NCBI GenBank assembly: GCA_016709305.1
Contig: JADJNA010000055.1
Location: 62,001-126,000 of the forward strand
Direction of reading: 5' to 3'
From: Candidatus Villigracilis saccharophilus
GTDB lineage: Bacteria; Chloroflexota; Anaerolineae; Anaerolineales; Villigracilaceae
DNA length: 64,000 nt
The position numbers and the translations under genes were made by a program. Positions within the stretch are counted from its first letter, which is position 1, and each line of letters opens with the position of its first letter. Positions 32,156 to 41,520 of the stretch are shown one piece after another. Under the pieces are notes generated by a model, which was not told the origin of the DNA, ran no database searches, and saw only the letters and a list, made by a program, of their open reading frames with translations.

Positions 32156-33390
32156 GAGTTGGATGAATCGGATCTAGCCGATACGATCACTGGCGGGTGG
32201 AACGGATCGGGCGGTTCGGTCGGTACCTGTAAAATTGGTTCGGCTTTCTCGATCAGTTGACTCAGCCGGCCCATACTGCTGGCCACCAGTGCAATAGGCG
32301 GTTCCCCGATCGACTCGATGATCTCCCAGATACGAGCCTGCCGTTCTTTGAGATCTGACAACTGAGCTGAAGCTCCCAAAACAGTAGGACGGCTGACCAG
32401 GTGTCCCCATAGAATTTGAAATACAGCAGACAGGGGTGGAGCCATTAGAATACCGAGCAGACCAAACGCGTCTGCCAATGCCAGAAGGATGACCAAGGTC
32501 AAAATGGGATTATCACTGCGATGTTTCAAGAGGCGCGGTTCAATCCAGACCTGTAAGGCGATCAATACAACGAGTGTATAAATTGCTGTCAATATGCCAA
32601 GTTGTGCGTTGGTCTGCAACCCCATTAACAAAGGCGGAAATACAGCCAGCGGCGCGCCAATGACCGGTATCAGCCATGCCAGCGCACCGATCAATGCAAG
32701 CAATGTTGGATAGGGAGATCCGAGTATCCAGTAACCAAATCCCAACAACAGCGCCGCGAGCAGACTTTGTATCAACTCACTGCGTATGTATGCGCCGAGG
32801 TCATGCTCGATCGTGCGCCATATACCGCGCGCCTGTCTGCGTTGACCGGGTGGAAGCAATGACAGCCAAAGCCGTTCAAAATGGATCTGATTGATGCTCC
32901 AATAAATGCTCAGAAAAAAAATGACAAGCCCACCGCTAAGAACATTGCCAATGCCCTGTGTGAAATCGAGGATGACGGGTAATACGAGCTGACCCTGGTC
33001 ACCGGTAATGGCTTCGAAGAGTTTGCCTGGCTGAGGGATGCGAGCCAGGAGTGTTCTTTGGAGTGGACTGCCTTGCAGCCATGCAGGCAGACTCCATTCA
33101 TCCCTTACAGCCAGAGATCCAACGAATTTTTGAATCTCATTGGTCACAGTATCTCCGCTTGTGAACAGCAAAAATCCCAAAGTGGCCAAACATGCCATGA
33201 TACATACAACAAACAAAACTCGTCTCACAAGTCCATGTTCAGACCAGTATTGGACGAGAGGGCGAACTGTTGCCGCAAGCGCGAGCGAGACCAGAACATA
33301 AACGATCACAATATGGAATTGCCATAACGCGGTCATCGCCAGCAGAGTGGTCATCACCGCAGCCCCGATCAGCACCAGCTGTTTTGTCAT
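32152..33390 (-). CDS. AI-2E/PerM-family transporter
   Basis: A 412-residue polytopic protein (about eight helices) of the AI-2E transporter/PerM family. Family motifs include 'WSINQIHFERLWLSLLPPGQ', 'IGALAWLIPVIGAPLAVFPP' and 'VLIALQVWIEPRLLKHRSDN'. Members export autoinducers or act as ion or metabolite exporters, and the substrate is rarely known. It overlaps its neighbour at each end by 4 bases, so two paralogs and YihY form one operon. Confidence 0.9.
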   Translation of the reverse strand: MTKQLVLIGAAVMTTLLAMTALWQFHIVIVYVLVSLALAATVRPLVQYWSEHGLVRRVLFVVCIMACLATLGFLLFTSGDTVTNEIQKFVGSLAVRDEWSLPAWLQGSPLQRTLLARIPQPGKLFEAITGDQGQLVLPVILDFTQGIGNVLSGGLVIFFLSIYWSINQIHFERLWLSLLPPGQRRQARGIWRTIEHDLGAYIRSELIQSLLAALLLGFGYWILGSPYPTLLALIGALAWLIPVIGAPLAVFPPLLMGLQTNAQLGILTAIYTLVVLIALQVWIEPRLLKHRSDNPILTLVILLALADAFGLLGILMAPPLSAVFQILWGHLVSRPTVLGASAQLSDLKERQARIWEIIESIGEPPIALVASSMGRLSQLIEKAEPILQVPTEPPDPFHPPVIVSARSDSSNS

Positions 33391-34664
33391 GGCGTCTCTA
33401 AGGTACTGACTTGAGCCAGGAGTGTGTCAAGGTCAGTCGTTATCGTTTCGATCTCATCCATCACCTTGTCGATCTGCTTGACCCGCAGGTCCGAGCCGCC
33501 TTTTTCAACGCGCGCTTGTTTACGCAGGTCCTGAGCCAGATCCTGTGCTTCATAGCGCAGGCGGCTGGCATAGTCGCGCCCATCCGAAGTTTCTGATTCA
33601 CTGGTCTTTGGATAAAAGACAAAGTGATTGAGTGTAAGTTGAATGATGGCAGCCATGGGAATTGCCATCAACGCGCCGGGAATTCCGAAGAAAGAGCTAA
33701 AAGCAAAGATCGCGAGGAGAGTTACAAAGGGATTGACCCCCACCGCCTTGCGCATCACGCGCGGCACCAACAAACTGTTCTCCAATTGTTGAATGATAAC
33801 GGATGCGACGATGACCCAGATCAACTTGTCGGGGCCGAGAGACAGCGCAACCAGCGCAGCAGGCACCGCGCCCAACAGCGGACCGATCATAGGTACGGCT
33901 TCGAGCACGCCCGCTATCAGGGCAAGCACAAGAGCGTTCGGCAGGCCGATCAAGAGATAGGAAGCCAGCGCCATAACCCCAACCATCAAACATAGAACAC
34001 CCTGCCCGGCAATGTAGTAGCCAATCTTGGCTTCCATGGCAGATATCAGATCGCGAATACTTTCGCGCCGGCCTTGCGGCAGCAACAATAAAAACGACTG
34101 GATGATGCGCGGTCCATCGAGTGTCCAGTAAAAAGCCAGGAAGAGGATCACAATCAGGATGAAGATAAATCTGATCGCCGAGGTTAGGTAATCCAAAGCC
34201 AGCCCGGCTGTATCCATGAATTCCTGACCAGTTTGTTGGATTGGCTGGATATCTGGCAGTCTGGAGGGGAGGGATTCGCTGACGTACTGCCAAATTAATT
34301 GATCAGAATGATGGACCAACAATCCGCGCACAGATTGGTAATACCCTGGCAGCGAGGCGGTAATTGTTGCGCTTTGTTCAGCGATCAATGGGAATAACAA
34401 TAGCACCAGGCCAATGAGCAAGGCAAGGAAAAGCAGGTAAACCAAAATCACACCGGCGATCCGCGGCATCCCATGCTGTTGCATCCAGGTGATAAGCGGT
34501 CTGATCACCGTTCCGATCAGGATGGTGATAAATAAAATGAAAATAACCTGGTGAAAGCGGTACACCAGCCAGAAGCCGAGCGCAACAAAAACGAACACAA
34601 GAGTCGCCCACGCCACCCTGGAAAATGTCCAATCATATGATTGCGAAGGGGAAGGAATTGTCAT
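33387..34664 (-). CDS. AI-2E/PerM-family transporter (paralog)
   Basis: A 425-residue relative of the gene at 32152, in tandem. It has 'FLAFYWTLDGPRIIQSFLLL', 'LIAGVLEAVPMIGPLLGAVP' and 'VIIQQLENSLLVPRVMRKAV'. The C-terminal tail is charged and coiled ('VKQIDKVMDEIETITTDLDT'), unlike its partner. The two genes share an ATGA overlap. Tandem copies suggest a heteromeric transporter or duplication. Confidence 0.9.
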   Translation of the reverse strand: MTIPSPSQSYDWTFSRVAWATLVFVFVALGFWLVYRFHQVIFILFITILIGTVIRPLITWMQQHGMPRIAGVILVYLLFLALLIGLVLLLFPLIAEQSATITASLPGYYQSVRGLLVHHSDQLIWQYVSESLPSRLPDIQPIQQTGQEFMDTAGLALDYLTSAIRFIFILIVILFLAFYWTLDGPRIIQSFLLLLPQGRRESIRDLISAMEAKIGYYIAGQGVLCLMVGVMALASYLLIGLPNALVLALIAGVLEAVPMIGPLLGAVPAALVALSLGPDKLIWVIVASVIIQQLENSLLVPRVMRKAVGVNPFVTLLAIFAFSSFFGIPGALMAIPMAAIIQLTLNHFVFYPKTSESETSDGRDYASRLRYEAQDLAQDLRKQARVEKGGSDLRVKQIDKVMDEIETITTDLDTLLAQVSTLETP

Positions 34665-34684
34665 GTATGACCCGTTGCTGTGGT

Positions 34685-35347
34685 CTAACTTGTAAGCCGC
34701 CGCTGCCCGGTGTTTCCTCCAAGCAAAAAGGTCAAAGCGAACCCTGTAACAAATCCGCCGATATGTGCCATGTAAGCCACGCCGCCAGTATCTGCTGTTT
34801 CGGAAATGGAACCGATCCCGCTAAACAACTGCAGAACGATCCATAATCCGATCACGATCAGTGCGGGCACTTGAATGATCCGCTGGCCTTGCAGGACTCT
34901 TACCCTTCCCTGTGGGAACATCAAAATATATGCGCCGAGGACACCCGCGATCGCGCCTGATGCACCCAAATTTGGGATGTTTGAATCGAGGCTGAACGCC
35001 AACTGTGCGAACGTCGCGCCAAGCCCACAGAGCAGGTAGAAGATCGTAAATTTAGCATGCCCAAAACGGTCTTCCACATTGTCGCCGAAGATCCATAAGT
35101 ACAGCATGTTACCGCCCAGATGAAGCCACCCGGCGTGCATGAACATGGATGTGAACAGTGTCGGAAAATCCCCAATGGGATTGGCAAGGAAGCGGCTGGG
35201 AACGAAAGACCACTTCATAATAAAAGCGTCGCCGCCGTTCATCTCCACCAGAAAAAATAAAATATTCATCGTGATCAACGCAAACGTGACCAGTGGAACA
35301 GTTCTACGCGAGGTATTATCATCACCAATTGGGAACATAAGATTCAA
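34685..35347 (-). CDS. rhomboid-family intramembrane serine protease
   Basis: A 220-residue protein with about six helices. The catalytic Ser is in 'LGASGAIAGVLGAYILMF' (GxSG) and the catalytic His in 'VAYMAHIGGFVTGFALTFLL'. The N-terminal loop 'SMFMHAGWLHLGGNMLYLWI' carries the conserved His and Asn of the family. It cleaves membrane proteins within the bilayer. It starts after 'aaggagttgaatctt', next to the AI-2E operon. Confidence 0.94.
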   Translation of the reverse strand: MNLMFPIGDDNTSRRTVPLVTFALITMNILFFLVEMNGGDAFIMKWSFVPSRFLANPIGDFPTLFTSMFMHAGWLHLGGNMLYLWIFGDNVEDRFGHAKFTIFYLLCGLGATFAQLAFSLDSNIPNLGASGAIAGVLGAYILMFPQGRVRVLQGQRIIQVPALIVIGLWIVLQLFSGIGSISETADTGGVAYMAHIGGFVTGFALTFLLGGNTGQRRLTS

Positions 35348-35381
35348 CTCCTTCTATTTTGGTTTCTCTATCATCCATATT

Positions 35382-36057
35382 TCAGGGCTTCGGTACACCT
35401 GCCCTGGCGGGCGGTGCCAGGGAAAACACTCGTACTCCATCGCGCTCATCCATTACATAGGCTGCGGCTGGATAGCGAAGTACGATAACCGTTATCCACA
35501 TATCGCCTGTGGCACCCGCTCGCATTGATGACTCCACAGATGCCCAATAAGGCTACCCATAATGTTTCCTGCAAACCCCACATCCCTAGAAAAACCAGGA
35601 TGCTGATCAAAATAAACGGCGCAAGCGCAATAATTACATAATTGTTTCGAGGGTAGGCATGCCCGGGCGAAGTTGCATATAACATCATCCCTTTCCATAT
35701 AATTCCATACTTGGGACTTGCTCCAAAAAGGCGCATGGTTAAACCATGCATTAGCTCATGTAGCGCCAGAATAAATATGATCCCTATCAAAACGAAAATC
35801 ATTTCTCTCAGGTCAAAATTAATTCCACCCGCCAACGGCAGTTTCCCGAGGCCGACCGCTACGTTGGAAAAGATCAAGCCAAAGAATAAAAAAAGAAACA
35901 CACCAAGAATGTTCATGATGACAACCCGTTTGGGCTTTTCTGTCACGCTCCAAGCAAGGAGTTCTTGATAATCGTCAGGCAATGATCCTGAAGCAGGAAT
36001 TTGGTTAATTATTGTTTTCAATGATTTCCTTTTGCGCCGCAGTCGAGACAGATACAA
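35382..36057 (-). CDS. DUF3267 zincin-like membrane peptidase, frameshifted near 35515
   Basis: A membrane protein with an HExxH-type zinc site in 'FILALHELMHGLTMRLFG', of the DUF3267 group of putative zincin peptidases. After the helix 'VIIALAPFILISILVFLGMW' the frame breaks at 'ggcacccgc' (about 35515); the neighbour frame continues 'GDMWITVIVLRYPAAAYVM' and 'ERDGVRVFSL', the family end, down to 35382. One indel restores about 224 residues. Function is presumed proteolytic, but unproven. Confidence 0.72.
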
Positions 36058-36136
36058 ACCTGGTCGCTCAGAATTCGTTGTGAAAAAGTGTATCTATTTT
36101 GAACCTTCCTTTTATCGTTTCGTTTGCCTGAAATAT

Positions 36137-36706
36137 TTACAATACTGCATTTTTATCTCGACCACCTTTACCAATGACGGGTAATTTCTTGACTTCATTA
36201 ATTAACAACAGGCTGAAAATAATCTCGACCGCTATCATAAATCCCGCAACAAAAGATGGAGGAAAATTAACCCCTATGATTAACACCGCAACTGGAATAA
36301 CAATCGATAACACTATGTAACTTTTCGATTTGTAAAGCCAGCCATAGGGCAATAAATGCGCTCCAAATATCATCGCTAATATCATTACCATTTTTTCTGG
36401 AACAGCATTGTATATCCACATCGCAATCAGCAAATACAGCATTTGATTTACTGAGAACAATATGCCCAAATTAGTCAATGAATTATCTTTGTTCGCGAAA
36501 TCTACTTTAATTATTTTTGAAATCATAAACGCCAGCGGCACCAGGGGAGCAGTAAAGCAAAATGTAAGCAGGTTCTTCGTCAATATATGCAATGTGGTCA
36601 AATGAATGGCTAATACTGCGCTCCATATAATGACCGACGCCAGAATAAAATGCAATCCTTTTTTCTGCTTAATAGCACCGTCCAGTCGCATTTCGTCTAA
36701 GCTCAT
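36137..36706 (-). CDS. DUF7010-like membrane protein
   Basis: A 189-residue membrane protein with about five to six helices. It begins with a short hydrophilic stretch, 'SLDEMRLDGAIKQKKGLHFI', then alternates hydrophobic helices and ends in a charged tail. It resembles the DUF7010 family of small integral membrane proteins. No catalytic motif is visible. The start follows 'aaaggaatatataa'. Confidence 0.6.
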   Translation of the reverse strand: MSLDEMRLDGAIKQKKGLHFILASVIIWSAVLAIHLTTLHILTKNLLTFCFTAPLVPLAFMISKIIKVDFANKDNSLTNLGILFSVNQMLYLLIAMWIYNAVPEKMVMILAMIFGAHLLPYGWLYKSKSYIVLSIVIPVAVLIIGVNFPPSFVAGFMIAVEIIFSLLLINEVKKLPVIGKGGRDKNAVL

Positions 36707-36809
36707 TTATATATTCCTTTCTTGGGGCTTGAAGTAATTGTTGCAATGAGGGCCGCTTTCAATCAGCTACTCTGAAGACAACAATTAGCCCATGAGGTAA
36801 AAAATCATC

Positions 36810-37046
36810 CTATAACAAATCTTTTCCAACCACATCGGTCGGTTGAGAAGGATCATCCTCAACTGCTTGTTCTATTGGTCTGGTATTGTCAACTGCTGGG
36901 CCGCCATCATCCTGCCACCGCAGGTTGTTTTCAGCAGCAACCTTTCTTTTTTCCGTCTCAGGCTTACTATCTGGGTACTCATTAGTAAGAAGTTGTCTGA
37001 GATAATAAAACAGCTTAAAGTTAAATATGGAAAATTTATTTTTCAT
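36810..37046 (-). CDS. small hydrophilic hypothetical protein
   Basis: A 78-residue protein with a basic and hydrophobic N-terminal 20 residues, then a charged, disordered-looking tail ('EKRKVAAENNLRWQDDGGPA', 'DDPSQPTDVVGKDLL'). No family is recognised. It ends near the alcohol dehydrogenase gene and starts after 'ggtggttaaat'. Confidence 0.5.
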   Translation of the reverse strand: MKNKFSIFNFKLFYYLRQLLTNEYPDSKPETEKRKVAAENNLRWQDDGGPAVDNTRPIEQAVEDDPSQPTDVVGKDLL

Positions 37047-37067
37047 ATTTAACCACCAGGGCTGTCA

Positions 37068-38019
37068 TTAACAAAGGAACTCTTCTTTGAAAGCCTCTTG
37101 TTCCAAGATTGTCCTGCCAAGAGCTGTAGGAACTGATTTAACTTTTTCACTCATGATCTTGTTTGATATGATCACCTTCAAAGCTTCCTCCTTCATCGCA
37201 TCTCCAAATGTATCGTAAGCCTGCATCACTTCATCCATCGTGAAGTGGTGTGTGATCAACTGCTCCGGCTGGAGCTTTCCAGATATCACCGTTTTCAAAA
37301 GCATCGGCGTTGTGACTGTATCAACCAGCCCGGTTTTCAATGTAATATTCTGCGACCAGAGCTTGTCGAGATTCAATTGAACAGGTTTGCCGTGCACGCC
37401 CACATTGGCAATATGTCCGCCAGCTGTGACGATTTCCTGACAAATATCAAAACTCGACGGGATCCCGATCGCCTCCACTGCCACATCCACGCCGCGATTA
37501 TTCGTCAGCGCCATGATCTTTTCGGCGGCATTGCCGAGGTCATTGTGGATCACCTGCGTCGCACCAAATCTCCTGGCCACATCCAATCGATTCGACGTCG
37601 GCTTCGGCAGGGATCGCGTGAAGACTATTGTCGGCAAATGGGATGCGGACATATTCAGCCTGAGTCCCATCGATCAGGTTCCCCAGGATCCAGCCGCCGC
37701 CATTCTCACAATGGGAATACATACCTTTCTTGCAGTTTGTGCATCTTCCGCACGAACTGATGCACGAGATCAGGACATGATCGCCGATCTGGAAATTTGA
37801 AACATTCCCGCCGATTTGTTCGATGATGCCAACCCCTTCATGCCCGAGGATGCGGCCGTCTGTCACAGTTGACACATCGCCTTTCATGATGTGCAGATCG
37901 GTTCCGCAGATGGTTGTCTTTGTAACGCGCACAATGGCATCCGTAGAGTCTTTGAGTACCGGCATGGGTTTTTCATCATAAGAACGAATTCCCGGGCCAT
38001 GATAGACAAGTGCTTTCAT
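37068..38019 (-). CDS. zinc-type alcohol dehydrogenase, with internal gap and frame break near 37590
   Basis: A medium-chain zinc dehydrogenase. The N-terminal part has the catalytic zinc region 'TICGTDLHIMKGDV' and 'GRILGHEGVGIIEQIG', with a structural zinc cluster 'CGRCTNCKKGMYSHCENGG'. After 'LHAIPAEADVES' the frame shifts and jumps to 'NRLDVARRFGATQVIH' in the next frame. About 59 residues expected between them, including the NAD-binding GxGxxG motif, are missing. As written the protein cannot bind cofactor properly. Either roughly 177 bases were lost in assembly or the gene is dead. The C-terminal half reads normally to an extension ending 'KEEFLC'. Confidence 0.8.
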
Positions 38020-38056
38020 TGAAAAACTCCTTTATATGAGGAACGATTTTTTACGG

Positions 38057-39082
38057 CTATAACCCCAGGCTGTCGGTTGCGAAGAATTGTTCCCGCATCG
38101 AGGAATCCTCCATGATGGCTCCAAATGGAAACTCTTCAAGATCGTTCTGAAGTTGAGTACTTGCGTTGCGGTATTGGATGGGAAACAAAACATCTCCGCT
38201 GCAATAAGGATAAGGTGGCTTCCAGTCATTGCCTGGGAGAAATAAGATACCGGGGTCAAAATCTGAGTATCGTTTTCTTTCGTCACTGCGTATATAAAGG
38301 AATCCTGAGACCCTGGTCAGGTAGCGAACCGTGTTCATCGGCACGGTAACAAGTTGCTCTGGAGGCTGAGCCTGGCCGGAGACAAAACTGTTGATCTTAT
38401 AACGCGGGTCTGTGAATTTCCCCTGAATAATCATTGCGACCACGCGGCGATTATTTGGATTAATGACCACCTGCTTTACGATCCCGGATACTCCATCTAG
38501 AAAATAAATAACCTCTCCGATCATGGGTTGCAGGAATGGCTGGACTGCAGGCTGTGATTTTGTTCCCGCGATACGCACATTATTGATCACAGCGCGTACG
38601 TTTGGATTGCTGGACGCGGTCTTTTCTGCCAGTATTTTCACATTTTTATCCCTAACCGTCCCGTTTAGAGACACAACACCATGAGAGACGCCCGTGAAAA
38701 ACTTGCAATTGTAGGTATGTTCTAAATCACTTAATGATACGGCTACTTCGTTGGTGAGCTGGTCATCCAGGACAAGGGCATCATTCACCGTCAGGATCTC
38801 GGGAATGGTTTGAATCGCGTTTTTGATCAGTCTCTGGCTGGTTGTGTTAACAATATGACCAAACAAATAAACTACCCCGTTATTTACCTGAACATCAATT
38901 CCGTCATATTCCATCGCCAGCAAAACAGAATTATTCCATAATGCCTGATAGACGGACTCCTTGATGGCGGCATCCGTTCTTTGAGTAGGGTTAATATCCT
39001 GACCGTGATCCACATTTTGTTTTTTATCCACACATCTGACAAACTCATCAGGATCGGCTATTGGTATTTGTGCTGGCAACAT
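38057..39082 (-). CDS. BON and PRC-barrel domain protein
   Basis: A 341-residue protein without signal peptide. It has two BON domains ('GIDVQVNNGVVYLFGHIVN' and 'GVSHGVVSLNGTVRDKNVKI') and then a PRC-barrel-like segment, 'IGEVIYFLDGVSGIVKQVVI' with 'VVAMIIQGKF'. BON binds membranes or phospholipids, and PRC mediates protein or RNA contacts. This combination fits an envelope-stress adaptor. The start follows 'gaggagtaagt'. Confidence 0.85.
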   Translation of the reverse strand: MLPAQIPIADPDEFVRCVDKKQNVDHGQDINPTQRTDAAIKESVYQALWNNSVLLAMEYDGIDVQVNNGVVYLFGHIVNTTSQRLIKNAIQTIPEILTVNDALVLDDQLTNEVAVSLSDLEHTYNCKFFTGVSHGVVSLNGTVRDKNVKILAEKTASSNPNVRAVINNVRIAGTKSQPAVQPFLQPMIGEVIYFLDGVSGIVKQVVINPNNRRVVAMIIQGKFTDPRYKINSFVSGQAQPPEQLVTVPMNTVRYLTRVSGFLYIRSDERKRYSDFDPGILFLPGNDWKPPYPYCSGDVLFPIQYRNASTQLQNDLEEFPFGAIMEDSSMREQFFATDSLGL

Positions 39083-39165
39083 ACTTACTCCTCTGAAATC
39101 ACTGGCCCGGAAATTTATATATCGAGGACCGTGTGTTATCTAAAGTGAAAAATCTATTTATGGAA

Positions 39166-39229
39166 CTAAATGATGAATTTCATAATGATCAAAACAATAA
39201 TGGCAATGGACGGTATATAAATGGATCAT
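39166..39229 (-). pseudogene. possible disrupted microprotein, relative of 29169
   Basis: On the minus strand from ATG 39229 the frame reads 'MIHLYTV', then a one-base excess, after which the next frame reads 'IAIIVLIIMKFII' and stops at 39166. Removing one base gives a 20-residue helix like the 19-residue protein at 29169 ('MLYTVIIVLIVL'). It could be a sequencing error or chance. Weak call. Confidence 0.3.
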
Positions 39230-39291
39230 TCTTTAATATTGAACAAGCATGCCCCAGTCAAGATAAGGGGGAGAATCAGGAGGCTCATAAA

Positions 39292-39321
39292 GAGCACAGT
39301 CTCCTGTGCAAGACTGTGCTC
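39292..39321 (-). terminator. hairpin after 50-residue membrane gene
   Basis: Stem GAGCACAGTC / GACTGTGCTC (39292-39301 with 39312-39321), 10-base loop with one extra inner pair. It lies just past the stop of the small membrane gene on the minus strand. It is followed by a short T-rich stretch. Confidence 0.6.
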
Positions 39322-39337
39322 TCGAAAGACCTTGGGT

Positions 39338-39490
39338 CTAGCGGTTAATTATGAACAAAACACCGGCGATCAGAGCGCAGATCCCCGCAATCACATTGAA
39401 TATTCCGCCAAGGCCTATGCCAAGCAGACCCAAACCGCTAATGATCAAAAATATTCCGAGCAAGATCCATTTCAACTGACCTGTATGCAT
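39338..39490 (-). CDS. 50-residue two-helix membrane protein
   Basis: A small open frame with an ideal ribosome site 'ggaggcttaa' ahead of ATG 39490. It starts 'MHTGQLKWILLGIFLIISGL' and continues with a Gly-rich second helix to 'GVLFIINR'. It is a small two-helix stress-type membrane protein. The site and composition make translation likely. No named family is certain. Confidence 0.65.
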   Translation of the reverse strand: MHTGQLKWILLGIFLIISGLGLLGIGLGGIFNVIAGICALIAGVLFIINR

Positions 39491-39595
39491 TTAAGCCTCC
39501 TAATTTTCAATTCAAGAAATTCTATATCCAGAAAGATCCGCGCTTTTATCCCATTGTCCTGGTTTTCAACCTTCAGGGCGACCTGTATGCCGTGA

Positions 39596-39952
39596 TCAGC
39601 CTGCGGAATTTTGGATGGCTTTCTTTCCAGCTTGTGCGGCCTCAGAAAGATGATCTAATTGTTCAACCACCAGATCCTGGCCTTGCTGTAATAATTCATC
39701 AGCCTTCTTGCGTCCGCCAATCGTGAATTTTTTTCTTTCCAACCGTACCTGCGCCATGGTATCGCCAACCATTTCGGTCGTTCGGTCGCGTAACTCGATG
39801 CCTTTTTCCTGGATCTGCATCCTGGTATCTCTTCCAGATTGTGGCGCCAGCAGCAGCATTGTCACTGCACCAGCCAGAGCGCCGGCCAGGGTGCCAATGA
39901 GTACGCCTAATATATTATTAGTGTGTTGTGGTATTTGATTTTCGTTTTGCAT
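39596..39952 (-). CDS. YtxH-domain protein
   Basis: A 118-residue protein with a Gly/Ala-rich N-terminal membrane helix, 'GVLIGTLAGALAGAVTMLLL', followed by 'APQSGRDTRMQIQEKG', the YtxH signature, and a helical C-terminal tail. YtxH proteins are stress-induced and membrane-linked. I take the start at 39952 after 'gaggagaaataaa' because the longer frame begins inside another gene's leader. Confidence 0.88.
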   Translation of the reverse strand: MQNENQIPQHTNNILGVLIGTLAGALAGAVTMLLLAPQSGRDTRMQIQEKGIELRDRTTEMVGDTMAQVRLERKKFTIGGRKKADELLQQGQDLVVEQLDHLSEAAQAGKKAIQNSAG

Positions 39953-40061
39953 TTTATTTCTCCTCATAAGATAAATATTTTGTTTGCTTCCTGGGTTGTT
40001 CTGATGGTCATGAATCCTTGTGTAGTTGAGCATCAGGACAGCTCCAGACTGTCTTCCTTGT

Positions 40062-40475
40062 CTAGTCCGGGGTGTGGTTTTCGTTGACTCTAGTTTCGGT
40101 AACATCTGATACCGGGGTGCGCGGCCGCGAGACAATTACCCAGACCAATTTTTCAAAGGCCACTGCGATCAGGGCATATATCACGATCGCGAAAATGGAT
40201 GAAATTTCCAACACCATGCCATCCGTTGCGGGTGACCTTATCACTCCCGCAAAGGGGATCAGGAATGGAGATGTGATGCCGTAGATCAAGGTAACAATAA
40301 AACTTTCAGGATTAGCTCCGATCAACTTCAGCACGATACGCAAAGCGATCATGGTTTCGAGAATGCTGAAACCCCATAGTATGATTTGGGTGGCTTTGAA
40401 CGAAACAAAACGCTGTCTAATCCCTGATTCTTTTTGTGCCGACTTGACTGTTGTTACTTTTTCTTCACTTGACAT
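40062..40475 (-). CDS. YggT-like membrane protein, paralog A
   Basis: About 137 residues, with three helices and a hydrophilic N-terminus. The core is 'TMIALRIVLKLIGANPESFI', shared with the gene at 41036, and 'SPFLIPFAGVIRSPATDGMV'. YggT-family proteins are inner-membrane proteins linked to osmotic or potassium stress. The start at 40475 follows 'ggagagtcaaa'. The two paralogs flank a receiver-like gene. Confidence 0.8.
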   Translation of the reverse strand: MSSEEKVTTVKSAQKESGIRQRFVSFKATQIILWGFSILETMIALRIVLKLIGANPESFIVTLIYGITSPFLIPFAGVIRSPATDGMVLEISSIFAIVIYALIAVAFEKLVWVIVSRPRTPVSDVTETRVNENHTPD

Positions 40476-40611
40476 TTTGACTCTCCATTCTGAATTCATT
40501 ATTGCATATTGGAACGATCTCCTCGGTCAATTCGCCTATCAGGTTTTGCTTCGCCTCAGATTATTTCCAACTTGCTTGAGTCTGATTTTGTTTTTAAATT
40601 GCTCTCTTAAT

Positions 40612-41010
40612 TCAATTGGCAATCGCTCTTAGCAGATCGTCTGCATTTCTGGCTGTGACTTTGCGAAGATTACAGGATATTCTCCCTGCAACAAGTTTTA
40701 CTTCTTCGTACACATCGATCACATTGTCACGAAGCCTGATGACAATAATGCGCAATTTTGTCACGATAGGTCGTGAAGAAATGAGATCGAGGACGCTCAC
40801 CATATCCATGCCGGCAGACTCGCATATCAAAATTACATCAGGCTGGTCCGCCTCGACAGATTTCATAAAAGTAAAGTCGCCGGAGTACATTACCTGTGAC
40901 ACAATGAAATCAGGTCTGTGGAGATTCAGGATATGACTGATGCCAACATCCAACAACGAACCCTGCCCCACGATAGTGACCCGTTGTTGAATGAGGTCTG
41001 TTTGTAACAT
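40612..41010 (-). CDS. receiver-like single-domain protein
   Basis: A 132-residue protein shaped like a response-regulator receiver without DNA-binding domain. It begins 'RVTIVGQGSLLDVGISHIL', with 'DVILICESAGMDM' where the phospho-Asp strand should be, and 'LRIIVIRLRDNVIDVYEEVK' later. The usual DD pair and Asp in the phosphorylation pocket are not clear, so it may be a pseudo-receiver. It lies between the two YggT paralogs. Confidence 0.55.
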   Translation of the reverse strand: MLQTDLIQQRVTIVGQGSLLDVGISHILNLHRPDFIVSQVMYSGDFTFMKSVEADQPDVILICESAGMDMVSVLDLISSRPIVTKLRIIVIRLRDNVIDVYEEVKLVAGRISCNLRKVTARNADDLLRAIAN

Positions 41011-41035
41011 TGGATAAGTTCCTGTCCGGATCGTC

Positions 41036-41449
41036 CTAAGGATTGGTGTGATTCTCGCTGGTGGAAGTTTCAGTGACTGCTACCACTCCGCCGCGCGGGC
41101 GATAAAAGATCACATAGACCGTTCTTTCAATCGCCCATGCGATCAACGCGTAGATTGCCATGGCAAAGAAGGAGGACAGTTCCAGAACCATATTGCCTGC
41201 GGCCGGTGTCGCGGTCATGCCTTCAAAGGGGAACAGGAACAGGTAGGTAAACCCATAGATCAAGGCAACGATCGGGCTTTCGGGGTTGGCCCCGATTAAC
41301 TTAAGTCCGATGCGCAGCGCGATCATAGCTTCGAGAATTCCGAATACCAGCCAGACCAGTTGGGTGGCTTTAAATGTGAAGATGCGCTGTTCCCTTTCCG
41401 GTTCAGTTTGTGACGTTCTAACTTCCGATACTCGATTTTGATTTGACAT
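41036..41449 (-). CDS. YggT-like membrane protein, paralog B
   Basis: About 137 residues and a close relative of the gene at 40062: 'AMIALRIGLKLIGANPESPI' and 'LFLFPFEGMTATPAAGNMVL'. The start at 41449 follows 'aaaaggaaaataaaa'. The two copies suggest a recent local duplication. Confidence 0.8.
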   Translation of the reverse strand: MSNQNRVSEVRTSQTEPEREQRIFTFKATQLVWLVFGILEAMIALRIGLKLIGANPESPIVALIYGFTYLFLFPFEGMTATPAAGNMVLELSSFFAMAIYALIAWAIERTVYVIFYRPRGGVVAVTETSTSENHTNP

Positions 41450-41520
41450 TTTTATTTTCCTTTTGACCATTGACTGCGGGCATACCTTTAATGGGAGGTC
41501 AATGATTCTGAATGATTTGA

